From Elysia crispata (Eukaryota > Mollusca > Gastropoda > Plakobranchidae), in NCBI GenBank assembly GCA_033675545.1, contig JAWDGP010003890.1, positions 347,501-411,500 of the forward strand: a DNA stretch of 64,000 nucleotides, written 5' to 3'. Shown here piece after piece: positions 1-12,625 of the stretch. Positions within the stretch are counted from its first letter, which is position 1. Each line of letters opens with the position of its first letter. The notes under the pieces are model-generated. The model did no database searches. It saw only the letters and a list, made by a program, of their open reading frames with translations, and was not told the origin of the DNA. Made by a program: the position numbers and the translations under genes.

Positions 1-359
1 AATATTGATCAAACAATGATCAACGGCGATGGTGTTGAAAACGGTGATCGTTGAAGACTAACTTTTTTTTTGTGAACAGCACATAAAAGTGACAATATTA
101 TCAATCACCATTACAAGTTCCACATTTTGGCTAAAAAAAAAGAGTAACAAACAATCATTGTGACATGTGGATAAGAGCGATAAAAGAAATAAAATATGGC
201 ATTATCTAAGAAGTAACGAACTTTCAGTTTCATGGTCCGATGTGTGTGATGGGAAAAAATTGGAAGTTCCAGGTTGGCTTCTGGGTTTTGTATTGATCCG
301 ACTATAATGATCGTATCTACTGTACATCCTGGACACTGCATGCCCACAACTGCTATCGC
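1..359. other. Sequence downstream of the left-edge exon; no gene seen
   Basis: AT-rich sequence following the stop codon of the minus-strand exon at 360-632. It is probably 3' UTR or flank of that gene, or intron if the alternative splice donor described for that exon is used. A 78-codon minus-strand open frame at 111-347 has no recognisable domain and is treated as chance. No clear AATAAA in minus-strand sense was seen. Confidence 0.4.
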
Positions 360-632
360 CTAGTATCGGACGAGCCCATTCAACGTGCGGTTGAACATAA
401 TTACCTCAGACCTATTGACGGTGCTGTAATATATATCCTCTATGACATGTAGGTTGGTCACCCTCTCCTCTCGGCTGATCTCCGCTTTGATCTTATTACC
501 CTGTCGTCCATCAGCTCCTTTGGCATTCGAGACCAAAGAGAGGTCGCCTCGCAGGGCAGGGTTGGAGCTTGGTTCTTTCCTGTGCATGTACGACATGAAA
601 CCGTCAAGTTCGAGGTTTTCGTATTCGGACCC
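360..632 (-). CDS. Probable terminal exon of an unidentified gene (tyrosine-containing hydrophilic tail)
   Basis: A minus-strand exon of 90 codons plus TAG. It starts after a strong acceptor (TTTTCTCTTCTCAG then GGGTCC) and reads GSEYENLELDGF at its start and NGLVRY at its end. Composition is clearly coding-like and more GC-rich than the flanks. The peptide is hydrophilic with no membrane segment and carries several tyrosines in acidic or small-residue contexts (SEYENL, EDIYYSTV); IYYSTV fits the loose ITIM-like pattern I/V-x-Y-x-x-V. This would suit the cytoplasmic tail of a receptor, but I do not recognise the family. A second donor-like site (TCTGAG then GTAATT) would end the exon at 405 in phase 0, making it internal with the next exon off the left edge. 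No other exon of the gene was identified in the window. Coding nature is moderately sure; function is unknown. Confidence 0.6.
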   Translation of the reverse strand, partial: GSEYENLELDGFMSYMHRKEPSSNPALRGDLSLVSNAKGADGRQGNKIKAEISREERVTNLHVIEDIYYSTVNRSEVIMFNRTLNGLVRY

Positions 633-634
633 CT

Positions 635-2020
635 GAGAAGAGAAAACAAGCTGGATGATAAGAGATGACACGCTGGATAAGAAGAGACGACAAGCTGGAT
701 GATAAGAGAAGGCAAGCTGGATGATAAGAGAAGACAACCTGGATGATAAGAGAAGGCAAGCTGGATGATAAGAGAAGGCAACCTGGATTATATGATAAGA
801 GAAGACAAGCTGGATGATTAGAGAAGACAACCTGGATGATAAGAGAAGGCAAGCTGGATGATAAGAGACGACAACCTGGATGATAAGAGAAGGCAAGCTG
901 GATGATAAGAGAAGGCAACCTGGATTATATGATAAGAGAAGACAAGCTGGATGATTAGAGAAGACAACCTGGATGATAAGAGAAAACAAGCTGGATGATA
1001 AGAGATGACAAGCTGGATGAGAAGAGACTACAAGCTGGATGATAAGAGAAGGCAAGCTGGATGATAAGAGAAGACAACCTGGATGATAAGAGAAGGCAAG
1101 CTGGATGATAAGAGAAGGCAACCTGGATTATATGATAAGAGAAGACAAGCTGGATGATTAGAGAAGACAACCTGGATGATAAGAGAAGGCAAGCTGGATG
1201 ATAAGAGAAGGCAACCTGGATTATATGATAAGAGAAGACATGCTGGATGATTAGAGAAGACAACCTGGATGATAAGAGAAGGCAAGCTGGATGATATGAT
1301 AAGAGAAGGCAAGCTGGATGATAAGAGAAGACAACCTGGATGATAAAAGAAGACAACCTGGGTGATAAGAGAAGGCAACCTGGATTATATGATAAGAGAA
1401 GACAAGCTGGATGATTAGAGAAGACAACCTGGATGATAAGAGAAGGCAAGCTGGATGATAAGAGAAGGCAACCTGGATTATATGATAAGAGAAGACAAGC
1501 TGGATGATTAGAGAAGACAAACTGGATGATAAGAGAAGGCAAGCTGGATGATACGAGATAAGAGAAGGCAAGCTGGATGATAAGAGAAGACAACCTGGAT
1601 GATAAAAGAAGACAACCTGGGTGATAAGAGAAGACAAGCTGGATGATAAAAGAAGGCAAGCTTAAGATAGGAGAAGACAAGCTGGATGATAAAAGAAGAC
1701 AATCTGGATGATAAGAGAAGACAAGCTGGATGATATGATGAGAGAAGACAAGCTGGATGATTAGAGAAGACAACCTGGATGATAAGATAAGGCAAGCTGG
1801 ATGATAAGAGAAGATAAGCTGGATGATATTATAAGAGAAGACAAGCCGGATGATTAGAGAAGACAAGCTGGTTGAAAACAGAAGGCAAGCTGGATGATAA
1901 GAGAAGGCAAGCTGGATGATAGGAGAAGGCAAGCTGGATGAGAAGAGAGGACAAGCTGGATGAGAAGATAAGACAAACTGGACGATATTAGATGAAAAGC
2001 TGGATGAGAAGAGATGAAAT
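635..2020. repeat. 22-bp minisatellite, about 60 copies
   Basis: Tandem array of a 22-bp unit with the plus-strand core AAGCTGGATGATAAGAGAAG, followed by GC or AC. Units vary by substitutions (AAGCTGG or AACCTGG, GATAAG or GATTAG), and a variant containing CTGGATTATATGATAAG recurs near 783, 919, 1119, 1216, 1380 and 1471, showing higher-order amplification. It directly abuts the acceptor of the exon at 360-632. On the minus strand each unit is a pyrimidine tract followed by CAG. Long minus-strand frames (up to 325 codons) run through it only because the unit has no stop in any minus frame; I treat them as non-coding. Confidence 0.95.
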
Positions 2021-3003
2021 GATGGAAGCTTTATTTTCTTTGCGCTAAAAGTGAGAATTTGAAGGGATGGTGCACTGCAGGTGATGAAGAAAAATTATTA
2101 CGCAGAACAGTATTTTTTACTTAGTCGTTCGATGCTCTAAAAATAGTACTGATAGCTCCATGTCAATTCTTTAGAAGTTGTTCTAAAATAAAACAAATCT
2201 TATTTTTAGGAATAAAATACAACTCCAGTGGAAAATAGCTCAAAATTTCATGATTTCATCATGCTCTCTTTTAGTTCTTTTATTGTAACATCAGGCCTAG
2301 AACTTTTACTCAAAGAAGATCAGTCTTTAGAAAACGCAGAGCTTATCAAGTATTAATAATAAAACCTTGGTTCCAGGAGTAAAGTTTAGCAAAAAGGCGA
2401 AATTTGCACTAGGTGTGGATTGATTGTGAAACGTAAAAAAGCCCGTAAAAGGCATCTGAATGAGAGTCTTTACCTTTTTTGTGTTTTTGAAGAAACAAAA
2501 TTTAGATAAGCAGCCGTTATCGTCATCCTTCGCCGACATGGTTATGAAGCTGACGCCGATTGTAGGGTATCGATTAGAAAAACTCTACATCTCTACAATA
2601 TATATTCATAAAGAAATTGATAATTGTTAAAATAAGTAATAAATACGAAAGTAAAGCTTATTTATATCATATATAATCTTTTCTTAAACGTTGTGTACTT
2701 GTAAACCACATTTTCATCGGATCCTCAATATGTCATGTTTAAATATCGATTTATGAATTAAAACTATCACTTATCCTATTTTTCAAGTAATAAAAGGAGA
2801 CATGCCTTGTTATCTAACTGAATATTTTATAAGAACTTTTCACCCGCGGTGGGGTGCAGAAATCTTCACTGTCAGCCATATACTCTAAATCGAAATTTAT
2901 CTCTAGATCTACTCACACCTTTTGTCTCCACCTGCCCAAGCTTAGATCTATCCATGTTCTCATTCACATGGCCCATATTCAAGCGCGTATGTTTATCAGA
3001 CAG

Positions 3004-3005
<2 letters not shown>
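2021..3005. other. Non-repetitive AT-rich sequence, no gene seen
   Basis: No open frame with recognisable homology. A 70-codon minus-strand frame at 2327-2539 is not supported by any motif or splice context. Confidence 0.4.

Positions 3006-3084
<79 letters not shown>
3006..3084. repeat. (TA)n microsatellite
   Basis: About 39 uninterrupted TA dinucleotides. The open frames of alternating Tyr-Ile that cross it are artefacts of the repeat. Confidence 0.98.
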
Positions 3085-3087
<3 letters not shown>

Positions 3088-3189
3088 ACCTCAACAGATA
3101 AGCATACATGAAACCGTAAGCGTAAGAGAAAATAGGAAAAGAGAAAAGACGTACAAGTAGAAAAGATGACGGAGAAGTCAAGAGTTTCG

Positions 3190-3725
3190 CTGTGCGTCAT
3201 TCTGACTTGTGACCAGCAGTGAACTTGTTTTGTTTTACTCTATCTTGTGATCAGTGATGAGATACATTTGTATTCTCTTCGCTTTGTTATGACTTGTGAC
3301 CAGTGGAAACACACCTATGCTTGTTTTATTTCATTCTTTCTTTGACCAGTAGTGGCATATCTAAAATTGTTTTCTCTTTGCTTTGATCTGACTTGGAACC
3401 AATAGTGGTCTATCAAAATTTTTTATTCATTATGCTTTGTTCTGTCTTATGACCAGTTATTGCAAACCTAAACTTGTTCTGTTTCATTCGGTCATGTGAT
3501 CAGTGGTGGCCTACTTGAACTTGCATTCTTCACTTCGCTCTGTCTTGTGCCCAGCACTGGCATTCCTAAAGTTATTTTGATTCATTCTGTTATGTGACCA
3601 GCAGTGGCATACTGGCATACCTAAACTTGCGTTATGTTTGTTTCATTCTATTTCTGAACAGTGATTGCATATTTAAATTTGTTTGTAATAGCTTCCTTCA
3701 TTCTTGTGACCTGTAGTGTCATGTT
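3190..3725 (+). repeat. Degenerate ~50-bp tandem repeat, about 11 copies
   Basis: A core like CTTGTGACCAGTAGTGGCAT recurs near 3208, 3246, 3294, 3343, 3392, 3446, 3493, 3545, 3592, 3652 and 3706. It is followed by variants of CCTAAACTTGTTTTGTTTCA. Spacing is about 47-60 bp and copies are well diverged, so the array is old. No coding function is apparent. Confidence 0.8.
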
Positions 3726-4647
3726 TAGGATACTAATCGGCCTGTTGTATCATGTCTTACAACGACTGAACTTCTAATCTTACTTCTTTTATCCTGTTGA
3801 CACGGAGAGAATGATGATAGTGAGACGCAAAATTTACACTGCCAAGCAATAATGACAGTCACGGTATGCTATCTTTCAGTTTCGTTCGTACCTGTAGCTA
3901 CATTGATTGGATATTCTTAATCTTGTGCAATGAACTCTCCTTTTCATGGGTGACCATTTTTTATGTTAACTCAGTTCTGATTTTATGACTTCACAAAAGA
4001 CGCACCGAAGTATCTGACAACATAACTAGAACGGGAGTAGGTTGGGGCTTTACCAAAATTACATAAATTGCAGAAACCACAGATGAGTGTTTCACACAAT
4101 GAACCTCACCAGCCTCCGTTCCCTCCCTTTCTCTGTTTTCTTTCAATTGGTGTCACCAGCCTTTGGTGAATAGAGACTCTAGAATCGAAATTGGCCATGA
4201 CAATCTTAGGAATTTTTGCCGGATTTACCCTGACAACGGCACAGATGCAAAATTGACTTTTGAATTTGAGAAAAATATCAAATTTATTCCCCCCCTCCCC
4301 CCCGGCCAGTACACGATAATGGCAGCAGGACTTGTCTCAGGGTGACCCATGCATGATAATGCTTGAATTCTCGCGTTTGTCTTGCGCCTTGTGATATCTG
4401 CTTAGGGCCAAACAAAGCTCTAGACAAGAGTTTTCATGGCATTCGAGAGACTAGATGCATGCTTAATACTGTAATTTAGCATAGGAGATCAGTGTCACAT
4501 TATCGCTATCACAACTCTCCCTAGCAACAAGATGCTGCCAGCTTGAGCACAGTTCCTGAGTACAAAGTTGTTCAGCCTCTTTTCAGCGTGAGCAGACAGT
4601 TCAGATACCATAGCCATGGCGATTAAATTATATTCAAAGTTCAAAAA

Positions 4648-4648
<1 letters not shown>
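3726..4648. other. Unannotated sequence
   Basis: No gene recognised. A 60-codon plus-strand frame at 4163-4345 has reasonable composition but no domain and no convincing splice context. A C-rich run lies near 4290-4303. Confidence 0.35.

Positions 4649-4737
<89 letters not shown>
4649..4737 (+). repeat. (GA)n microsatellite
   Basis: Roughly 44 uninterrupted GA units on the plus strand. Confidence 0.98.
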
Positions 4738-4739
<2 letters not shown>

Positions 4740-7418
4740 ACACTTCCATTGCAACAATGGAAATTAGATATATATTGCTCTATATCTGTGTTTACTTTTT
4801 TTCTTTCAAATTGCTACATAATAACAGAATAGCAAAGTCCAACATAAAGGTAAATGTAAGAAACAAACGTCTGTCAAAGGTTTAGTTTCTAAGGTATCTA
4901 GGTTCACAGTTCGACCAACATATTATTCCAAGAAACATGCAGAGAACGTTGAGAAGAAAGTAAAGTAAAGACAGAACAAAATTTAGTACAGAAATAGATA
5001 ATCTACCTAGTAACTTGTAAGGATCAGACAAACCCTGGGAAATGTTGGTTGAGTGCAAATGAAAACGAAATAGCCTTCTGACTATTTGTGCTGCAAAACT
5101 CTCTTAAAATTGCAAAAATTATTCAGATTAATGCCCACGGCTCCATCAATACTGGAATAAGATCAACACCACCTTGGCAGCTGTATTCAAGGAATATAGA
5201 ATCTCTTACATTGTACAGAGGAAAAGCAGTTTGGTTCTGGTAACAATAGAAAAGAAGCAATTTAAAAAAAATGTACTACAAAGGCAATAGCTCACTGAAA
5301 CACAAACCAGATTCCAGCAAAGATCGATCGAACATTCTCGTAGACACGGGCTGGACCATAGTAACTTTTTATTGAACACTAAAATCAAATATTTTACTTT
5401 TACGCAAACATGGAAAGTTTAGGTCTAATACAACAATGGTTATAAATTTAATCCATCCAGAATTAATGTAACACCTCAACACGCAGATTAAAGAACCCGG
5501 AATAACTAAAGAATATCATAATAAGATCATTTACATTCCAACAAGCTTATGCTTGCTTTACACAAAACCACCAATAGTAACTTTTTATATGATCACTAGG
5601 CTTGAGGAAAGTCACGGATGACTCATCTTTAGAAAACATCACCAAAATAGAAATCTGAATCATGATATTTCCTAGATGGTAGCTTCAACGCCTTCTTGGG
5701 CGTCTGCAGACCTGCCATACCAAAATCAAAGCCATAGAAACTGCAATCTATTGTACCACATAACTGGCACCTTTGTGTTTTGGCGTATTTAAGACCCGTG
5801 AGTCTAGGAATCTATATTTGAATAAGGGCCTAAATCAAAGTTTAATTATCTTGTAACAGTTTTAACCAAACCCATTGCACAAACGCTGCCGTTACCTGTG
5901 AATTTACCTTTTGACTTATTGAACTTTGATTCCTTGGCATTGATAAAAACTAAATCTTAGTGTTCGACATTCATAAATATCATTCTAGGTTTAGATTCTA
6001 GATCTCACCTTTAAAAAATGTTTCGCTTGCCATTGATACTGCGCTCCTGTTTTAATCGGAAAATTTGTTGCAAACATTAATTCATACGTGCGCAATTTCG
6101 ACAAGGCGGTTCAATGCTTAGATAGATCTACGATTTACTTTGAACTCAAGAATTATATTGATATAAGAGTATTAATATATTGTTTAATAGCGACGTTCAA
6201 AACGGTCTCATAAAAGTAATGACATGAGATTGCGTTGATTTCTCAAAAAGTTAACATCTTTACTTCATTTCAATTATCTCTTTCAGTAGATGACCGCAGA
6301 AGAACCTAGCAACATCGGCAAGGGTTTTCCCATTTCTTTTTTTAGTTAAACTTTCTAAAGAGCTTATTCTAACTTTCAGGCAGTCCTGCCTTTGTCTGCT
6401 TGCCCATCTTTCTTCTTTCTTGAAAGGTGCACTGCAGAGTCACAGGATGAATTTGCAAGTCCAGTTATTTTCATACCTTCTAATTTCTTTCTTACTTTTT
6501 TTTTCTTTTTGTTTGTGCAGTGATTTGTAAATCTGCATAAAACCGTTTTTGCCTTATTAATTCTTATTATCCTAATTCATTCATTTGCAAAACTTGAGCC
6601 GTTGAAGATTATTTTCTCAAAAGTCTTTGAAATGATCTCGTTTCTGTAGATTGTATCCGTCACTATTACTTCATGTTTCAGAAGGAAGATTGGAACTGAA
6701 CTGACAAAAGAATGTAAGCTCTTTCTGGCTTAGGAATTTAGTGCAACTTTCCTATCTTTCCGCAGAGCATTGAGTTTTGACAATATTATTAATACTTGCT
6801 TGGACAACCCTACTTTTTTAATTTTAATGCGTCATACATCACCACTACACCAACTTATTTGAAACTCTGGACAGTCTCTAGTCCTCAGCCAGCGACTCCA
6901 ATATCAGAGCCGATTCCTTGGAAAAACAACGCTCGCGAGTGTTCGTGATGCACCATAGAGTGACCCTTTGCATTTTTGTTTATACGACGCTTTTGGGAAA
7001 AGATCAATAATAAATCAGTTATTCACATGTAAGAAAGGTCGGTGGTATAAGATAAATCAACGCAAAATATTGCATTCTACTCTTCTAGATCCCTATTCTT
7101 CCTGAACACCTCTATTACTCTTCTTATTTTAAGCTGTTGTGTGAAGCCTTCTATCATCCTTTTCTCGTAATCTTCCCCTTTTTCCATAACCGACCATCTC
7201 TCCATTCATTTACGATAGCATGTTCCTTTTTCTCTAGCCTCATCATGCAGCAGAATTATCATGCTTGGCGTTTTCAACTTTTTTATGGGTGGTTTACTTG
7301 CCTGAGTTTTACTTTTGCTGTTGATAAGGTTCTAAGGAAAAGGGGCGGAGAAATAGGCATATAGCACGGAACAACTATATAAATAGGTAAACAGAAAGAT
7401 AGATACATATAGATGGAT

Positions 7419-7421
<3 letters not shown>
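4738..7421. other. AT-rich sequence, no gene seen
   Basis: 2.7 kb without recognisable coding, RNA or repeat structure apart from short homopolymers. Open frames are short and have no domains. Confidence 0.4.
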
Positions 7422-7508
<87 letters not shown>

Positions 7509-7519
7509 AGGGAGAGAGA
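7422..7519 (+). repeat. (GA)n microsatellite
   Basis: About 40 GA units on the plus strand, grading into GGGA units at the right end. Confidence 0.98.
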
Positions 7520-8574
7520 TTTTTTTATTTTCGTCTTTTTCCCACTGAGCAAAAGAGATATTTATATAACTACTTAGATTCAAGAGTGAAACGTAAAAGA
7601 AAAGCAGAAACGAATAAAATCAAACAAAAAATAAACAAACCACGAACCAAAAAACAACAATAGTCAAATTGCTAAATGAATGTTGTAGATTAAAAACAAC
7701 AATCTAAACATTTTTTCACAACGTAATAGGAATGTAAATTTACTATACAATTTTTTCTCTGTTCATGTTGTACAATAATTACACAACGGTGAATAAGAAC
7801 ATGTTAGAAAAAATACATATAATAAACATGCTAAAAAGACTCAAATTTCAAGGAATGAATCTCCGTATTTTGGTTTCTGGGTAAATAAATCCCTTATAAG
7901 GATCAATTTTCTAGTTTTGCATGTTTTCCTTGCGAATCGAAAGGTCCTAATTTAGAGATTGTGTCATGTGGTGACTGGTCTATTAAACAATGGATTCATT
8001 TGTTACATGATGGTCTCTATAATAAAGGCAAGGGACATTATGAGACTTGGAAGCAGCCCATAAACACTGCGTGATCTTTTCATAAAAATTATATTTTGTT
8101 CATTAAGTATAGTTTTAGTTCGTTTTGGACGTACACATATAATTAATAGGCATGTACATAAAATAATATAATAAGTGAATCATAGGAAATGTAGAAAACG
8201 TGATAACACGAAGAATAGGCACGGTGAAGATAAAATAAAAAGAAAAACAATGATGTAGGCGTATGTGGGAAAAATATGAAAAAAAAACTTGCATAATTAG
8301 CTTGAACCCATAGTGTGCTCTTTGTAGTGATATTATCAATAGAGACAATAAGATTACATATATTTGATGAAAAATTTTCTTTTTTAACTTTGTGGAGAAA
8401 ATTAACTTGGAAGGTACGTATTTTTCGTGTTTATTTTTTTTTTATTTCGAAGTAAAATGTAATAAATGAGTTAGGAAAATTTTGACTCTCAATCATTTTT
8501 ATTTTATAAATAGGGTTGATTTGTTTGCTCAGTTCATTACTGCTTAGTACAAACATAGATTTTCTCGAGTGCTT
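7520..8574. other. AT-rich sequence, no gene seen
   Basis: No supported feature. A 77-codon minus-strand frame at 8115-8348 is low-complexity and hydrophobic with no context. Confidence 0.4.
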
Positions 8575-8800
8575 TACACAGACCTCGTTGCTCTAGCATT
8601 GTGGGGGACCTACCAGTGCTAGTCAAACTCAAAACCATTATGGTTTAGTGAGTACCCATGCGACTCCTCAGGTTAGCACCTCTTGGGTTCGAACCCTGAC
8701 TCGACCAGGTGCCATATTAAATCCTGGCTCGGATGATTTTGTTAGAGGCAGAGTGTGCTAGAATGGCGCACCGGTCCTGATAAGAATAGCCAATTTTGTA
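8575..8800 (+). mobile_element. tRNA-related SINE-like element
   Basis: Contains an A-box-like segment (TGGTTTAGTGAGTACC, near 8641-8656) and, about 40 bp on, a good B-box (GGTTCGAACCC, near 8690-8700), the spacing of a tRNA-derived pol III promoter. Downstream sequence is unrelated to a tRNA acceptor stem, so this is read as a SINE remnant rather than a tRNA gene. Ends are approximate and no target-site duplication was identified. Confidence 0.55.
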
Positions 8801-9083
8801 CAATCTGAATCTATCTATAGGTTTTAACAAATGCGCAGTTCAAAATACCACAAGACCATCTCCACCCATTTTTTGATGAAATGAACAATTCTCTAATAAG
8901 TGTTTATTAAACTTTAAAATAGAATTAGAAAGTAGAATGTTAAGTGATATCCCATCATCTGTTCAATGGCCATCTTGATTAATAATGGCCACCTGTGTTT
9001 GTAATCTTTTGGATAAAACCAGAACGGCATGCATTGTTTCTTTATTCTCATTATCTATGTCAACATCTTAAAACTAACAACAT

Positions 9084-9220
9084 TACACATTCAGTATGAG
9101 TGTCACCAAACCAGCTAAACGTTTCAGTAATATTCAGTACGAGCGTCACCAAAACCAGCTAAAAGTTAAGTAACATTCAGTGCGAGTGTCACCAAACACA
9201 GCAAAAAAATTTAAGTGCAA
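9084..9220 (+). repeat. ~46-bp tandem repeat, three copies
   Basis: Three copies built around ATTCAGTAYGAGYGTCACCA followed by AACCAGCTAAA. Copies differ by a few substitutions and indels. Confidence 0.85.
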
Positions 9221-9712
9221 AGAAAAAAACCTTTCCATTTAAATTTCAGTTCATTCATCAAGATCACATTTAATTCTCTGCCCAAATAATTCGAGAATTT
9301 GTCATCCTTGATGAATTTCACTCCCATAGGTTCTGCACATCAATACAAAAAAACAAAAATTATATGGGTGTATTGTATATGCCATAACGTTTGTATAAAT
9401 CACAAGGAATTTAATTGGAAATTTAACATGAAAAAAATGAATGCAATTCTTATTTCAAACACATCTCGATGTTTATCATTTCTTTGTTGTTCTGTGGCAA
9501 TAAAGCATTATTTACATGTTTCTCTCTCAGGCCCATCTTCTTACAACCTTTCACAGAAGACTAAGCGAGGTGACTTGAAATCATGATTATTATTGTATAT
9601 TTTATTATACAATCTTACTTAAGAATCTTTGCAAAGCTCTTTGGCATCAAGTTACCAAATATGCGTCCAAATTATAATGAAATTATTATACTTGTAATAC
9701 AAAATAATAAAA

Positions 9713-9902
<190 letters not shown>

Positions 9903-12059
9903 TACATGAAAAAAATATCTGGGATGTTAGAACAGCAACAAAGGAATTGAGTAATATTCTGATTCAGGCACATTTTATTACATCTTCCGAAATCATGGGT
10001 TTATGAGTACTTATGTCCGTGAGATAGAAAACCATGAAACAAAATAAATTTTATAATGACACCAGAGATCAAGATATCAGAAGTATTCTGCATGTTATAA
10101 AGAGTTGTGAAATAATTGAAATTTCAACCTTGTAGATTTAATCATTATTACAATCAATTAATTGTGATGTCAGCGCCTGTACAATATTTAGAATTTTGAC
10201 CACGGCAAGCAGGTAGTACACGTCAAAATATATAACGTATACTGCGGACTAAACAACGAGGCAAAAAAAAAAAAAAAAAAAGCCGTCACGACAACATGGA
10301 TGTCCGGACTGAAGTCCAATACGAAGTATAATTATCCTGATAAGCCGCCATCAAACGATTCAACGCTGAAAATAAAACCAACTCGTCCAACAAGAATGAC
10401 GCGGCTCTAATCAGTGATCTAGAGAAAACACCAACTGAGCCTTCGGTTAAATGCTTTACCCCATGACCATTCTTGTATCAAACTATTTCTAGTAAGCGTA
10501 ACATAATATTATGTTAACCTTTGTGCCAGTTCGGCCCTTGGATTAGGCTAGTGTCCCTTCATTTCACTTAGGAATCTTAACCGAGCACGGTGTCTTTCCG
10601 TCAACCCAAAGAGAGAAGCTGAAAAGATGGAATCTGATCTCAAGATGATCAGACTTGACCAAACCAAGGAGGGTTGACCTAAGATTCATCGCCAGTCCAA
10701 CGCTTTACCAACTGAGCCATCTCGCACACTATATTCCCCTCTATGTCCTTAGCGCCTCTCCTTCTTACAGTTTTTCTTTTTATTTTACTCCGTCTTTATA
10801 TCTCACAGAAGATAAAAATTAAAAACAAAAATGCAAATTTGATTGAATTTCGAGCAGAACGTAACGTATATCACCAAAAAAAAAAAACACCCGGAAAAAC
10901 CGAGACTGAAAAGTTTTTAACAATTGTGTATTATTATCGCGTTGCTTACAACTCTTAATAAAAAATTATAATAAATGATTAAAAATGTTATGTAAAATAA
11001 TAAGGATAATCATTTTGATAACGATTCATAAATCTTCACAAAAATGACTGGATAGTATCATACAAGTACTAGAAATTTTTCTCGATTTTAAGTTTGCATT
11101 CAGCTCCATTTGTTTGCATGTTGCTTGATATAGTTCTTCACCAGACGATGATCTCAGGCATTTAAACATCTCAAAATTAAGCCCCCTAGGGCAGAGCAAG
11201 ACTAACAAGACGGTTTCTTAGCACAACTACCATTAGTGCTCCATTTTCTTCCAATAAGATGTAAGCCGAGTAAAAATTAAAGTGGACATAAGCAATCTCC
11301 AACATCAAAAAGGGTAATTTAATTTAAAAAAAAAATCAATTAGCATACATTTCTAAACATGAAATAATGGAACGTATTTATATGAAATATAGGTATCAAA
11401 TTTACCAGAATAACATTCAATACTTTGAATGCAGGAAGCCTATACGATAACAATGAAAACGTTTGTCAAGACTCATGAATACACAGGCGAATTATTTCAG
11501 TTTTTGTTTCATGGGAGAAAAAATCAAACTATCCCTGATTTTAGGATTAAAAAAATGGAGCTGACTGCCCTCTAAACATTTGGATGGAATCAAAGTTTTG
11601 AAAAACATATCTTACCAGCAGGCTCGATAAATGATATGGAAGAAATAATTTAAAGTTTAAAGTTATAAACAAATGCTACTTTCTTTTCACTATTTCAAAC
11701 GTTTTGCAAATCTTAGGTCTCTAATAAATATGATAATTTTATACTTTGTTAAGCCGTTGACTTTGGAAGTGAAGGGAATCTAACGATTGCAACTTGACTT
11801 TTGAGGATCAAAATAGTGACGTCAGACTATTAATTTCAGATTTTTCTGCGTTTCAAACATAAGCCCCCGTCGGACAAAGCGAGACTGACGAAAAGGTGCT
11901 GCCGCTATTTTTTATACTACATTTCCATGAACTTGAGTCAAACAATTGAGACAAAAACTGGGAACGGAATCGTAAAATTTTTTAGATCACCCTTCACCTC
12001 TACCCGCTTTTGGCCCTATTTAATCTCCCCCCCCCCCTCCCCACTCATATATATAAGAT
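9903..12059. other. AT-rich intergenic sequence with diverged repeat fragments
   Basis: No gene recognised. A poly(A) run lies at 10263-10281. Short segments near 11160-11200 and 11860-11900 (AAGCCCCCGTCGGACAAAGC) resemble the CCGTCGGGCA repeat family found further right. Confidence 0.4.
10640..10735 (-). mobile_element. tRNA-related SINE-like fragment
   Basis: On the minus strand, GATGGCTCAGTTGGTAAAGC is a near-consensus tRNA A-box region. It is followed about 30 bp on by a degenerate B-box (AGGTCAACCC). The tRNA body cannot fold into a complete cloverleaf, so a decayed SINE head is the best reading. Confidence 0.5.
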
Positions 12060-12429
12060 TTTAGGTTGATATTCAACCGACACGACTGTTGGTAATGATC
12101 CTACGCTGTTATAAAAGGGCAAATACAAGAGTAAATGCAAGTGTAAAAGGGTACTTTGTAGAACCTATGAGATGATTTGAAATATCGAAAAATAAGCACA
12201 CGCACGCAAGAAAGGTCCTAATTCCCACCACAAAATATTTAATTATTATATTTCTATGGGATGGCAATTTAAGACCCCATGGAAACAGATTCGCCTTTTA
12301 TTTGTTTATTGTTTGATAGAGTCTGACCACAACAGAGTGATCTAAGGCCTTCTTTCAAAACAAACCAACCCGCGTCCAAGAGCGCGGAACTGGAGTGATG
12401 AGGCCTAAAACTCGTATTCTGACGATACG

Positions 12430-12625
12430 GAGCTCAGTCTTGAGCCGCCGTCAAGCAGTGCAGATCCGAGCAGATCAGCCTCTCCCTAAAATGGCAAAGA
12501 AGAGCCCTTGTTGGGCATTGCAGAGCTGAATAGATCTGCCTCTCCGAGATGACAAATTTGAGCCTTTGCTGACAGTGAGAAGCTGAATTGATAAGCCTCC
12601 ATCGGCCAGAGCTAAACAAACTCAT
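12430..12625 (+). repeat. Degenerate tandem repeat with GAGCTGAA core
   Basis: Units of about 55-60 bp built from TGCAGAGCTGAATAGATC, then GCCTC, then a GCCxxxGTCGGGCA-like segment. The same family recurs at 16800-16950, 18045-18250 and 21990-22590. Confidence 0.65.

Noticed and set aside
360..1121. 253-codon minus-strand ORF as one continuous gene
   Set aside because: Only the 360-632 part has coding character; the rest is translation of the 22-bp minisatellite, separated by a strong splice acceptor.
8640..8712. Functional tRNA gene
   Set aside because: A- and B-boxes are present, but no complete cloverleaf or acceptor stem could be formed; SINE head is the better reading.
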